Source of the DNA: Cellulomonas pakistanensis
GTDB lineage: Bacteria > Actinomycetota > Actinomycetes > Actinomycetales > Cellulomonadaceae
DNA length: 64,000 bases
Direction of reading: 5' to 3'
Assembly: GCF_016862755.1 (NCBI RefSeq)
Contig: NZ_BONO01000006.1
Span: 62,001 to 126,000, forward strand
How positions within the stretch are numbered: position 1 is the stretch's first letter; every line of letters begins with the position of its first letter. The translations under genes were made by a program, and so were the position numbers. This document shows positions 8,341 to 15,223 of the stretch, piece by piece. The notes below the pieces were generated by a model, which saw nothing but the letters and a program-made list of their open reading frames with translations, was not told where the DNA came from and ran no database searches.

Positions 8341-9096
8341 TCACGTCCTGCTGGGCTCGGGTGCGGGGCCGGCGGCCGGGTCGTCCGCCGGGTCGGCGGG
8401 GGTGCGGGCGGGGCGGCGCCGGAGCCGGCCGGTCCGGGCTCGCATCGGCGCCGGCGTCAGCGCGCGCTGGACGGCGGCGAGGACGGCCTCGATCACGAGG
8501 CACAGCCCCGCGACGAGCACCGCGCCGGCGACGACCTGCCCGTACCGCTGGAGCGCCATGCCCTCGACGATGATGGAGCCGAGGCTCGACCCGCCGACCA
8601 GCGCGGCGAGCGGGACGGTCGCCAGCACCTGCGTGGTCGCGGTGCGCAGCCCGGCGCCGACGAGCGGCAGCGCGAGCGGCAGCTCGACCTGCGCGAGCGA
8701 CCGGGCGCCGGACAGGCCGACGCCCCGCGCGGCGTCCCGGACGTCGGCGTCCACCTCCATCAGCCCGGTGAAGGTGTTGCTGAGGATCGGCGGCACCGCG
8801 AACACGGCGACCGCGAGCACGGTGGCGGTCGCCCCGAACAGTCCGGTCGAGGCGAAGATCGTCAGCAGGGCGAACGTGGGCAGCGCGCGCGACGTGTTGG
8901 CGGCGACCACCGTGACGACGCCGCCGCGGCGCCGGTGGCCCAGCCAGACGCCGAGCGGCAGGGCGACCACCGCGGCGAGCAGCACGGCCAGCGCGCTGAT
9001 CCGCAGGTGGTCGGCGGTGAGCGCCAGCACGCCGTCGCGGCCGGTCCAGTTGAGCGGGTCGTTGAGCCAGGCGACCGCCTCCTGCAGCACGTCCAC
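8341..9096 (-). CDS. Osmoprotectant ABC transporter permease (OpuCB/ProW type)
   Basis: The 251-residue membrane protein has about six hydrophobic segments and the inner-membrane-component signature DAARGVGLSGARSLAQVELP (EAA loop), followed by PLVGAGLRTATTQVLATVPL. It is a BPD_transp_1 permease of the glycine-betaine family. It starts at GTG 9096, one nucleotide after the stop of the preceding permease, so the two are translationally coupled. Together they should form the membrane channel driven by the divergently encoded ATPase. Confidence 0.9.
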   Translation of the reverse strand: MDVLQEAVAWLNDPLNWTGRDGVLALTADHLRISALAVLLAAVVALPLGVWLGHRRRGGVVTVVAANTSRALPTFALLTIFASTGLFGATATVLAVAVFAVPPILSNTFTGLMEVDADVRDAARGVGLSGARSLAQVELPLALPLVGAGLRTATTQVLATVPLAALVGGSSLGSIIVEGMALQRYGQVVAGAVLVAGLCLVIEAVLAAVQRALTPAPMRARTGRLRRRPARTPADPADDPAAGPAPEPSRT

Positions 9097-9097
9097 G

Positions 9098-9850
9098 TCA
9101 GGCCTCCCGCCCGCGCCGGGCCCAGGGCGTCACCGCGCGGCCGACCAGCCAGAGCAGCAGGTCGAGCATGAGCGCCAGCGCCAGGCAGAGGAGCGTCGCC
9201 GTGAGGATCTCCGCGTGGTACTGGTTGTTGCGGAAGCCGCGGAACATGAGCTGGCCCAGACCGCCGTAGCCGACGACGACGCCCACGGTCACGAGCGCCA
9301 CGGTGGTCACCGTGGCGAGCCGCACCCCGGCGACGATCGCGGGCACGGCGTTCGGCAGCTCGACCGTCAGCAGCAGCCGGAACCGGCCGTAGCCCAGCCC
9401 GCGCGCCGCGTCCCGGACGCTCTCGTCCACGCCGCCCAGGCCGACCAGCACGTTGCGCACCAGCACGAGGAGCGCGTACACCACCAGGCCGATCAGCACG
9501 GGCGTGCGGCCGATGCCGGTCCACGGCACGAGCACGGTGAACAGCGCGAGCGACGGGATCGTGTAGAGCACGCTGCTGGCGCCGACGATGGGGGCCGCGA
9601 GCCGCGGGCGCAGGTGCGCGAGCATCCCCAGCGGCACGGCGATCGCGCAGGCGATGAGCACGGCCTGGACGGTGAGGCTCGCGTGCTGCTCGAGCGCGCG
9701 GGAGATGTCGCCCCAGTTGCGCCGGACGTAGTCCCAGGACAGCCAGGGGTTCGCCGCGGGGTCGCCGGCGGCCGCCACGACGCGCGCGGCGGCCGTCCCC
9801 GCGTTCTCGAGGCTGATCACCGGCACGACGCTACCGGTGCCGTCCGACAC
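9098..9850 (-). CDS. Osmoprotectant ABC transporter permease (OpuCD type)
   Basis: The 250-residue permease has an N-terminal helix-poor region, then six hydrophobic stretches and the EAA-type loop ESVRDAARGLGYGRFRLLLT followed by VELPNAVPAIVAGVRLATVT. It pairs with the next gene, which starts 1 nt after its stop. The GTG at 9850 is used here; a GTG eight codons inside is an alternative, since the first residues are poorly conserved in character. It starts 53 bp from the ATG of the ATPase gene on the opposite strand, so both units probably share a regulatory region. Confidence 0.87.
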   Translation of the reverse strand: MSDGTGSVVPVISLENAGTAAARVVAAAGDPAANPWLSWDYVRRNWGDISRALEQHASLTVQAVLIACAIAVPLGMLAHLRPRLAAPIVGASSVLYTIPSLALFTVLVPWTGIGRTPVLIGLVVYALLVLVRNVLVGLGGVDESVRDAARGLGYGRFRLLLTVELPNAVPAIVAGVRLATVTTVALVTVGVVVGYGGLGQLMFRGFRNNQYHAEILTATLLCLALALMLDLLLWLVGRAVTPWARRGREA

Positions 9851-9891
9851 GCGCCCGCGGCGACCGGTGCGCGCGTGTCGGCGGCCGCGGG

Positions 9892-9897
9892 TACGGT
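9892..9897 (+). promoter_or_regulatory. -10 hexamer, leaderless promoter of the ABC ATPase gene
   Basis: TACGGT ends 6 nt before ATG 9904, inside the 53-bp divergent region. Confidence 0.5.
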
Positions 9898-9903
9898 CGT
9901 CGG

Positions 9904-10953
9904 ATGGCCACCGCGATCGCGTTCGACCACGTGCGCAAGGCGTACGCCGACGGGACCGTCGCGGTCGGCGACCTGTCCCTCGAGGTCCGGGAGCACGAGC
10001 TGCTCGCCCTCGTCGGGCCCTCCGGCTGCGGCAAGTCGACGACCCTGCGGATGGCGAACCGCCTCGTCGAGCCCACGTCCGGCCGGATCCTCCTGGACGG
10101 CGAGGACGTGACCGACGTCGACGCGGTCGCCCTGCGCCGGCGGATCGGCTACGTCATCCAGAACGTCGGGCTGTTCCCGCACCGCACCGTCGAGCAGAAC
10201 GTCGGCACGGTCCCGAGGCTGCTCGGCTGGGACCGGAACCGGACGCGCGCCCGCACCCGCGAGCTGCTCGAGCTGGTCGGCCTCGCGCCCGACCGGTACG
10301 CGCGCCGCTACCCGCACGAGCTGTCCGGCGGCGAGCGGCAGCGCGTCGGCGTCGCCCGCGCGCTGGCCACCGACCCGCCCGTGCTCCTGATGGACGAGCC
10401 GTTCGGCGCCGTCGACCCCGTGGGCCGCCGCCGGCTGCAGACCGAGTTCCGCCGGATCAAGGACGAGCTCGGCACCACCGTGATGCTCGTCACCCACGAC
10501 GTCGACGAGGCGGTCCGGCTCGCGGACCGCGTCGCCGTGCTCAGCCGCGGCGGCCACCTCGAGCAGCTGTCCGACCCCGTGCGGCTGCTCGCGGCGCCCG
10601 CGAGCCCCGCGGTCGCCGACCTCGTGGGCACCGGCGCGGCCGTGCGCCTCCTGGCCCTCGGCCGGGTCGAGCCGCGGGACCTGCAGCCCGCCGGGGGAGC
10701 CGGGCCCGTGTCCGCGAACGGGCGCGCGCGGTCCGCCGTGCTCCGGGTGGGCGACCCGCTGGACGCCGCGTTCGCCGCCCTGGCCGCCGAGCCGACCGGC
10801 CGGGTGCCCGTGCACGAGGGCGACCGGGTCGTCGGCGAGCTCGACGCGCCGGGCGTGCTGGCGGCGCTGCACCGGCTCGTCGACGGCGCGCAGGACGCCG
10901 TGCCCAGCCGGGCGGCGGGGCAGCCCGAGCCGTCCGCCGGGGCGCGTGGGTAG
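9904..10953 (+). CDS. Osmoprotectant ABC transporter ATP-binding protein (OpuCA/ProV type)
   Basis: The 349-residue protein has Walker A GPSGCGKSTT (about residue 38), Q-loop region VIQNVGLFPHRTVEQN, signature LSGGERQRVGVARAL, Walker B VLLMDEPFGAVDP and switch His in VTHDVDEA. The C-terminal 110 residues are a degenerate regulatory tail resembling a truncated CBS region, with VPVHEGDRVVGELDAPGVL. It powers uptake by the two permeases encoded in the opposite direction, an unusual split since ATPase and permease genes normally share one operon. A TACGGT hexamer 6 nt before the ATG suggests leaderless expression. Confidence 0.93.
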   Translation: MATAIAFDHVRKAYADGTVAVGDLSLEVREHELLALVGPSGCGKSTTLRMANRLVEPTSGRILLDGEDVTDVDAVALRRRIGYVIQNVGLFPHRTVEQNVGTVPRLLGWDRNRTRARTRELLELVGLAPDRYARRYPHELSGGERQRVGVARALATDPPVLLMDEPFGAVDPVGRRRLQTEFRRIKDELGTTVMLVTHDVDEAVRLADRVAVLSRGGHLEQLSDPVRLLAAPASPAVADLVGTGAAVRLLALGRVEPRDLQPAGGAGPVSANGRARSAVLRVGDPLDAAFAALAAEPTGRVPVHEGDRVVGELDAPGVLAALHRLVDGAQDAVPSRAAGQPEPSAGARG

Positions 10954-10956
10954 TCT
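10951..10956 (+). promoter_or_regulatory. -10 hexamer, leaderless promoter of the ATP-grasp gene
   Basis: TAGTCT ends 7 nt before GTG 10964. Its TAG is also the stop codon of the preceding ABC ATPase gene. Confidence 0.5.
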
Positions 10957-10963
10957 GCCCAGG

Positions 10964-11881
10964 GTGACCACTCGCATCGCCCTCGCCACCTGCGCCGCCC
11001 TCCCGGACCTCGACCCCGACGACGCGCCGCTCGTGACGGCGCTGCGGGACCGGGGCCTCGAGGTCGAGTCGCCCGTCTGGAACGCCGGGGACGTCGACTG
11101 GTCGTCGTACGACGCCGTCGTCGTGCGGTCGACCTGGGACTACACCGAGCACCCGCGCGACTTCCGCTGGTGGACCCAGCGGGTGGCCCAGGCGTCGACG
11201 CTGATCAACCCGGCCCAGGTGCTCACCTGGAACGTCGACAAGATCTACCAGCGCGCCCTCGAGGCGGCCGGCCTGCCGATCGTGCCGACGATCTGGATGG
11301 ACCCCGCCCGCAAGTTCAACGCCCGCGCCATCCACACCCGGTTCCCGGCGTTCGGCGACTTCGTCATCAAGCCGACGATCAGCGCCGGCTCCCGCGACAC
11401 CGGCCGGTACGCCGCCGACGAGACCCCGTCCCGCGCCCTGGCCATCCAGCACGTGAAGCACCTGCTCGACGCCGGCCGGCACGTCATGGTGCAGCGGTAC
11501 CTCAAGCAGGTCGACACCGTCGGCGAGACCGCGCTGGTCTACTTCGACGGTCAGCTCTCCCACGCCGTGCGCAAGGCCCCGCTGCTCGAGGGCCCGTACC
11601 GCGCCGGCGACACCGACGGCGTCCTCTACAAGGAGGAGGTCATGACCCCGCGCGAGGCGTCCGAGGCCGAGCTCGCCCTCGGGCAGCGGGTCGTCGACGC
11701 GCTGCCGCAGCTCGTCCCGGGCGTCGAGCAGCCGCTCGCGTACACCCGCGTCGACCTCATCCCGGACGACCAGGGGAACCCGGTGGTCCTGGAGCTCGAG
11801 CTGATCGAGCCGAGCTTCTTCTTCGAGCAGGCGCCGGAGGCGGTCGACCGCTTCGCGGACGCGATCACGCGCCGCCTCTGA
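10964..11881 (+). CDS. ATP-grasp domain protein (O-ureido-D-serine cyclo-ligase/RimK-like)
   Basis: The 305-residue protein shows an N-terminal Rossmann-like half (RIALATCAALPDLDPDD; YDAVVVRSTWDYTEH) and an ATP-grasp half with FVIKPTISAGSRDTGRY, the ATP-binding ALVYFDG region and the metal-binding end YTRVDLIPDDQGNPVVLELE. The overall order matches DcsG-like ligases found widely in actinobacteria, which couple an amine or amino acid to a carboxyl or ureido group; the substrate is unknown. GTG 10964 is chosen because a TAGTCT hexamer lies 7 nt upstream and the in-frame GTG at 10946 overlaps the ABC gene. No biosynthetic cluster surrounds it. Confidence 0.8.
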   Translation: MTTRIALATCAALPDLDPDDAPLVTALRDRGLEVESPVWNAGDVDWSSYDAVVVRSTWDYTEHPRDFRWWTQRVAQASTLINPAQVLTWNVDKIYQRALEAAGLPIVPTIWMDPARKFNARAIHTRFPAFGDFVIKPTISAGSRDTGRYAADETPSRALAIQHVKHLLDAGRHVMVQRYLKQVDTVGETALVYFDGQLSHAVRKAPLLEGPYRAGDTDGVLYKEEVMTPREASEAELALGQRVVDALPQLVPGVEQPLAYTRVDLIPDDQGNPVVLELELIEPSFFFEQAPEAVDRFADAITRRL

Positions 11882-11910
11882 CGCGCGCGGGGCCGGCGGC
11901 CGCGCCGGCC

Positions 11911-12020
11911 CGCGAGGTCGTCATGTCGCGACGAGGTCGTCAGTCGCGACGAGGTCGTCATATCGCGACGAGGTCGTCATTCGCTTCTGACGACCTCGTC
12001 GGCATGTGACGACCTCGTCG
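11911..12020. repeat. Intergenic palindromic repeat element A
   Basis: GAGGTCGTCA occurs four times in direct order (from 11914, 11933, 11951 and 11970; spacing 18-19) and twice inverted as TGACGACCTC (from 11988 and 12007). Spacers are variants of NNTCGCGAC. It lies between the convergent ATP-grasp and tRNA-His genes. It could fold into alternative stems and belongs to the element family described under findings. Confidence 0.9.
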
Positions 12021-12052
12021 ACCGCGGGCACGGCGGCGCCGCAGCACGAACG

Positions 12053-12090
12053 GCGAAGGGCGCCGCCCCCGGGGGAGCGGCGCCCTTCGC
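12053..12090 (-). terminator. Terminator hairpin after tRNA-His
   Basis: Arms 12053-12066 and 12077-12090 form a perfect 14-bp stem with a C/G-rich 10-nt loop, 6 nt past the tRNA 3' end. Confidence 0.75.
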
Positions 12091-12095
12091 GCTGG

Positions 12096-12169
12096 GGTGG
12101 CTAACGGGACTTGAACCCGCGACCTCCTGGACCACAACCAGGCGCTCTACCACCTGAGCTATAGCCACC
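12096..12169 (-). tRNA. tRNA-His (anticodon GUG)
   Basis: On the minus strand the acceptor is GTGGCTA/TAGCCAC with an extra G(-1) opposite discriminator C, diagnostic for histidine tRNA. Anticodon stem CCTGG/CCAGG encloses TTGTGGT, giving GUG. The T-arm GGGTTCAAGTCCC is intact. CCA is not encoded. Confidence 0.96.
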
Positions 12170-12222
12170 ACGACCCCGGAGCTCCGGGGCCGTCGACAAG
12201 CATACCGGGTCCCGAGGGGTCC

Positions 12223-12885
12223 TCAGGACGTGGCGTTCGCCTCACGGTGCGCGGCGGCCACGGAGGTCGCCTGGACCTGCGTCGCGATCGCCTTCGCGGC
12301 CTTGGAGTCCGGGCCCGGCTGCGGGACCAGGAGCGCCGCGCGGTAGTACCGGAGCTCGTCGATGCTCTCCAGGATGTCCGCGAGGGCGCGGTGCCCGCCG
12401 TTCTTCTTCGGGGAGGCGAAGTACACCCGCGGGTACCAGCGGCGGGCCAGCTCCTTGATCGAGGACACGTCGACGATCCGGTAGTGCAGGTGATTCACCA
12501 GCTCGGGCATGTCGCGGTCGAGGAACACCTTGTCGGTGCCGACCGAGTTGCCGGCGAGCGGCGCCTTGCCCGGCTCGGGCACGTGCTCGCGGATGTACGC
12601 GAGCACCTGCGCCTGGGCGTCCTCGAGCGTGGTGCCGGTCGCCAGCGCGTCCAGCAGGCCCGAGGTGCTGTGCATCTCGCGGACGAAGTCGCCCATCTGC
12701 GTGAGCGCCTCGGCGGGCGGGGCGATGACGACGTCGACGCCCTCGCCGAGCACGTTGAGCTCGGAGTCGGTGACCACGGCGGCGACCTCGACGAGCGCGT
12801 CCTGGACGCTGTCCAGGCCGGTCATCTCGCAGTCGATCCACACGATCCGGTCGGCGCTGCCGTTGCCGTTGTTCAGGGTGCTCAC
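12223..12885 (-). CDS. orn: Oligoribonuclease (3'-5' exoribonuclease, DEDDh)
   Basis: The 220-residue protein degrades short RNA oligomers, including the pGpG produced from cyclic di-GMP, in the cytoplasm. DEDDh exonuclease motifs are clear: Exo I WIDCEMTGLD (Asp18, Glu20), Exo II region AGNSVGTDKVFLDRDMP and Exo III HRALADILESIDELRYYR. It is about 25-40 residues longer than E. coli Orn, with an Ala-rich C-terminal tail. The GTG at 12885 follows a TACCCT hexamer by 6 nt, indicating a leaderless transcript. It is an essential housekeeping gene in most actinobacteria. Confidence 0.97.
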   Translation of the reverse strand: MSTLNNGNGSADRIVWIDCEMTGLDSVQDALVEVAAVVTDSELNVLGEGVDVVIAPPAEALTQMGDFVREMHSTSGLLDALATGTTLEDAQAQVLAYIREHVPEPGKAPLAGNSVGTDKVFLDRDMPELVNHLHYRIVDVSSIKELARRWYPRVYFASPKKNGGHRALADILESIDELRYYRAALLVPQPGPDSKAAKAIATQVQATSVAAAHREANATS

Positions 12886-12891
12886 CCGCCC

Positions 12892-12897
12892 AGGGTA
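12892..12897 (-). promoter_or_regulatory. -10 hexamer, leaderless promoter of orn
   Basis: Minus-strand TACCCT (12897-12892), then 6 nt, then GTG at 12885. It directly follows the terminator hairpin of the upstream small gene. Confidence 0.5.
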
Positions 12898-12900
12898 CGG

Positions 12901-12934
12901 GTGAGCCCGCCGGACCGGGGTCCGGCGGGCTCAC
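12901..12934 (-). terminator. Perfect 16-bp hairpin between small gene and orn
   Basis: Arms 12901-12916 and 12919-12934 are exact complements with only GG between them. It sits 39 bp past the stop of the 67-codon gene and just before the orn promoter, so it should insulate orn from readthrough. Confidence 0.7.
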
Positions 12935-12973
12935 GTGCGTGGTGCGGCGGGCGGCGACGGTCCGCCGCCCGGG

Positions 12974-13177
12974 TCACCGGATCGCGGCGACCGTGGTGGT
13001 CGCCGGCAGCAGTGCCCGGAGGCGGTGCCGCACGACGCGTTCCGGCGGGCGACCGCGCGTCTCGGCGGTCGGTCTGACCTCGGCGCGCCGGGCGGCGTGC
13101 CGGGACAGGAGGCGGGCGGTCTCGATCCGCTCGCGGTGGTCGGCCTGGATCAGGTCGAACGTCAGGGTGGGGTGCAT
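12974..13177 (-). CDS. Small hypothetical protein (67 aa)
   Basis: An ATG at 13177 opens a 67-residue, Arg-rich, mostly helical protein beginning MHPTLTFDLIQADHRERIE. Small proteins with an MHPxLTxDL opening followed by an Arg/Ala-rich helix are recurrent in actinobacteria, with no assigned role that I know of. GGACTTACCC precedes the ATG; the ribosome-binding site is weak. It is followed by a perfect hairpin. The stretch from 13178 to 13409 upstream has no gene but carries palindromic element B and the marR promoter. Confidence 0.6.
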   Translation of the reverse strand: MHPTLTFDLIQADHRERIETARLLSRHAARRAEVRPTAETRGRPPERVVRHRLRALLPATTTVAAIR

Positions 13178-13289
13178 GGTGGGTAAGTCCTTCAGAGACG
13201 TTCCGGGAGGGGCCTGGCCGGGCCCCGGGACTCACCGCGCGGTACGCAGAACGCTCCCACCGCGCCCGCGCCGGGGTCACGCTTTTTTC

Positions 13290-13364
13290 GCGCGAGGTCG
13301 AGGGTGTCCGCCGGTACGCGGGCCGGAAACGCTCGACCTCGCCGCGAACCCTCGACCTCGGCGC
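13290..13364. repeat. Intergenic palindromic repeat element B
   Basis: GCGCGAGGTCGAGGGT (13290-13305) is inverted as ACCCTCGACCTCGGCGC (13348-13364), and a third half-copy CTCGACCTCG lies between. A T6 run precedes it at 13283-13288. It lies in a divergent region between the 67-codon gene and marR. Confidence 0.85.
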
Positions 13365-13375
13365 GGTGCCTAGAG

Positions 13376-13403
13376 GGTTGAAGCGTCAACCTTTGGCTAG
13401 GAT
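13376..13403 (+). promoter_or_regulatory. marR promoter with inverted-repeat operator
   Basis: GGTTGA-AGCG-TCAACC (13376-13391) is a perfect inverted repeat suited to a MarR dimer. TAGGAT (13398-13403) ends 6 nt before ATG 13410, so the operator covers the -35 region of a leaderless, probably autoregulated promoter. Confidence 0.6.
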
Positions 13404-13409
13404 GCCGCC

Positions 13410-13907
13410 ATGACCGACGACCCCCGCTGGCTGTCCGCGCGCGAGCTGCAGGCCTGGATGCGCCTCGAGGCGGTCGCCGAGCTGCTCCCGGCGGCCCTCG
13501 ACCACCAGCTGCAGCGCGACGCCGACCTGTCGCACTACGACTACCTGGTGCTCGCCAAGCTGTCCGAGGCGCCGGACCGCACGCTGCGGATGAGCGGGCT
13601 CGCCGCCAGCACGAACGCGACGCTCCCGCGGCTGTCGCACGTCGCGGCGCGGCTCGAGGCGCGCGGCTACCTCACCCGCACGCGCGCGGAGGACGACCGG
13701 CGCGCGACGCTGGCGACGCTGACCGAGGAGGGCTGGCGCAAGGTGGTCGCGACGGCGCCGACGCACGTCGCGGAGGTCCGACGGCTGGTGGTCGACCGGC
13801 TGAGCCCCGAGCAGGTCGTGCAGCTCGACGCGATCGCGCTCGCGGTGCTCGGCGCCCTCGACCCGGAGAACCGGCTCGAGGCGCAGAACCCGGTCGCCGG
13901 GGCCTGA
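13410..13907 (+). CDS. MarR-family transcriptional regulator
   Basis: The 165-residue protein has the winged-helix order of MarR regulators: an N-terminal dimerisation helix, HYDYLVLAKLSEAPDRTLRM, recognition helix region SGLAASTNATLPRLSHVAAR, the wing GYLTRTRAEDDRRATLATLT and C-terminal helices. It binds DNA as a dimer and usually responds to a small phenolic or oxidant ligand; none can be read here. An inverted repeat overlaps its own promoter, suggesting autoregulation. No efflux or detoxification gene adjoins it; the neighbour on the opposite strand is a PGPGW membrane protein. Confidence 0.92.
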   Translation: MTDDPRWLSARELQAWMRLEAVAELLPAALDHQLQRDADLSHYDYLVLAKLSEAPDRTLRMSGLAASTNATLPRLSHVAARLEARGYLTRTRAEDDRRATLATLTEEGWRKVVATAPTHVAEVRRLVVDRLSPEQVVQLDAIALAVLGALDPENRLEAQNPVAGA

Positions 13908-13911
13908 GCGG

Positions 13912-14376
13912 TCAGGCGGCGGGGGAGCCCCCGCGCGCAGCGGCCGCACGACGCTCCGCGGCCGCGCGACGCTCGGCCGCGCGGCGGGCGCGGCGCTCGC
14001 GGAACGCGTGCCAGGACCGCAGCACCAGCGCCTTGAGCCGGTGGTTGAACCGCTGGATCACGGCGAACTCGGTCCCGAGGATGCCGAGCCCGAGGAAGAT
14101 CGCGAGCCAGCCCGGCCCGGGCAGCACGAGCATCGCGACGCCCGCGAGCACGACGGTCAGGCCGACGGTGGTCACGACGATCTTGTAGGTCAGCCGCAGC
14201 CACGGCCGGCTCTCCGTCCGCGCGCGCAGCCGGGCGAGCGCGCGGTGCGCGCCGGTGTCGGTCCGCTCGCCGGCGGCGATCTCGTCGGCGAGGCCGCCCG
14301 ACGGCGCGGGCGCGGGGCCTCCGGACGGCGCGGGGCCCGGGACGGGGCCGGCGCCGGCGGGGGTCGGTGACGTCAT
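13912..14376 (-). CDS. TIGR02611/PGPGW family membrane protein
   Basis: The 154-residue protein has a Pro/Gly/Ala-rich N-terminal 45 residues, two hydrophobic helices around residues 73-110 separated by the hallmark VLPGPGWLAIFLGLGILGTE, and a long basic helix FRERRARRAAERR at the C-terminus. The function of this conserved actinobacterial family is unknown. The ATG at 14376 begins MTSPTPAGAG. The downstream end is 5 bp from the convergent marR stop, so the two 3' ends nearly touch with no terminator between. Confidence 0.82.
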   Translation of the reverse strand: MTSPTPAGAGPVPGPAPSGGPAPAPSGGLADEIAAGERTDTGAHRALARLRARTESRPWLRLTYKIVVTTVGLTVVLAGVAMLVLPGPGWLAIFLGLGILGTEFAVIQRFNHRLKALVLRSWHAFRERRARRAAERRAAAERRAAAARGGSPAA

Positions 14377-14432
14377 GTGTGCAACGACGACCGGGGCGCC
14401 CGGTTTGTTCCCGGCCGCGCGGGTGGAGTCGG

Positions 14433-15101
14433 TCAGGGGCGCTCCGCGTCGCCGGCTGCGTCGCTCTCCTCGCGCAGCGGCGACGGCCGCGAATCCAGCA
14501 CTGCCGTCAGCACCGCCTCGATCGCGAACGCGCTCGTCTCCGCCAGCTCGACCTCGTCGGGTGCGAGCAGCCACTGCACCTGCAGCCCGTCCATCGCCGC
14601 GAGCACGGCCGCTGCCGCCCGGTCCACGGTGGCCGGCGCGTCCACGCCACGCTCCGCGCAGACGACCTCCAGCGCCGCCCGCACCTGGCCGCGCAGCGTC
14701 CGGTACCGCTCGGTGAAGAACGGCCGCGCCGGGTGGTCGTCGGTGACGGACTCGGCGGACAGCACGGCGAACGCCTGCACGATCCCGGGCCGCCGCTCGT
14801 TGGCCAACGCGGTGCGCACCAGGTGCCGGAGCAGCTCGATCCCGTCCGGGACGCGCCGGTCGGGCAGGTGCTCGACGTCCGTCTCGTCGCGGTGCCGGAG
14901 CACCTCCAGCAGCAGCCGGTCCTTCGACCCGAAGTGGTGCAGGACGCCGGCGTGGGTCATGCCGACCTGCTCGGCGATCTCCGTGAGCGGGCCCTTGCCG
15001 TAGCCCCTGGCCGCGAAGGTGGCGGTCGCCGCGCGCAGGATCTCGGCCCGCCGCGCCAGCGTCTCCGGCCGCGCGCGCGGCGTCCGCCTGTCGTCCGTCA
15101 T
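14433..15101 (-). CDS. TetR-family transcriptional regulator
   Basis: The 222-residue protein has an N-terminal TetR helix-turn-helix (RAEILRAATATFAARGYGKG, then LTEIAEQVGMTHAGVLHHFG and SKDRLLLEVL, about residues 18-66) and a C-terminal ligand domain including RPGIVQAFAVLSAES. It is divergent from the GH3 glucosidase with 122 bp between the starts, and a TTACT/AGTAA inverted repeat lies in that region. It is therefore likely to repress the glucosidase gene, itself, or both; the inducer may be a beta-glucoside, though this is inference from position. Confidence 0.92.
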   Translation of the reverse strand: MTDDRRTPRARPETLARRAEILRAATATFAARGYGKGPLTEIAEQVGMTHAGVLHHFGSKDRLLLEVLRHRDETDVEHLPDRRVPDGIELLRHLVRTALANERRPGIVQAFAVLSAESVTDDHPARPFFTERYRTLRGQVRAALEVVCAERGVDAPATVDRAAAAVLAAMDGLQVQWLLAPDEVELAETSAFAIEAVLTAVLDSRPSPLREESDAAGDAERP

Positions 15102-15174
15102 CGCCCGTTCCCTCCCGTGGCGTGGCGCTCGCCGCCGCCGGCCGTCGTCCTCGCCCGGCCGTGGGGCCGGGAAC

Positions 15175-15192
15175 TTACTGACAGCGTAGTAA
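15175..15192. promoter_or_regulatory. Candidate TetR operator in the tetR/GH3 divergent region
   Basis: TTACTGACAGCGTAGTAA is an imperfect palindrome (TTACT/AGTAA ends, GAC/CGT inner) 31 bp before the glucosidase ATG. The size and symmetry fit a TetR-type dimer site. Confidence 0.5.
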
Positions 15193-15223
15193 CCTCCGAG
15201 GGCCGACTCGCGGAAGGACGACG

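Noticed and set aside
11911-12020. Possible CRISPR array
   Set aside because: Repeats are only 10 bp with 8-9-bp, related spacers, and two copies are inverted; no cas genes are present.
13281-13290. T6 run as an intrinsic terminator for a plus-strand gene
   Set aside because: No stable stem immediately precedes it and no plus-strand gene ends upstream.
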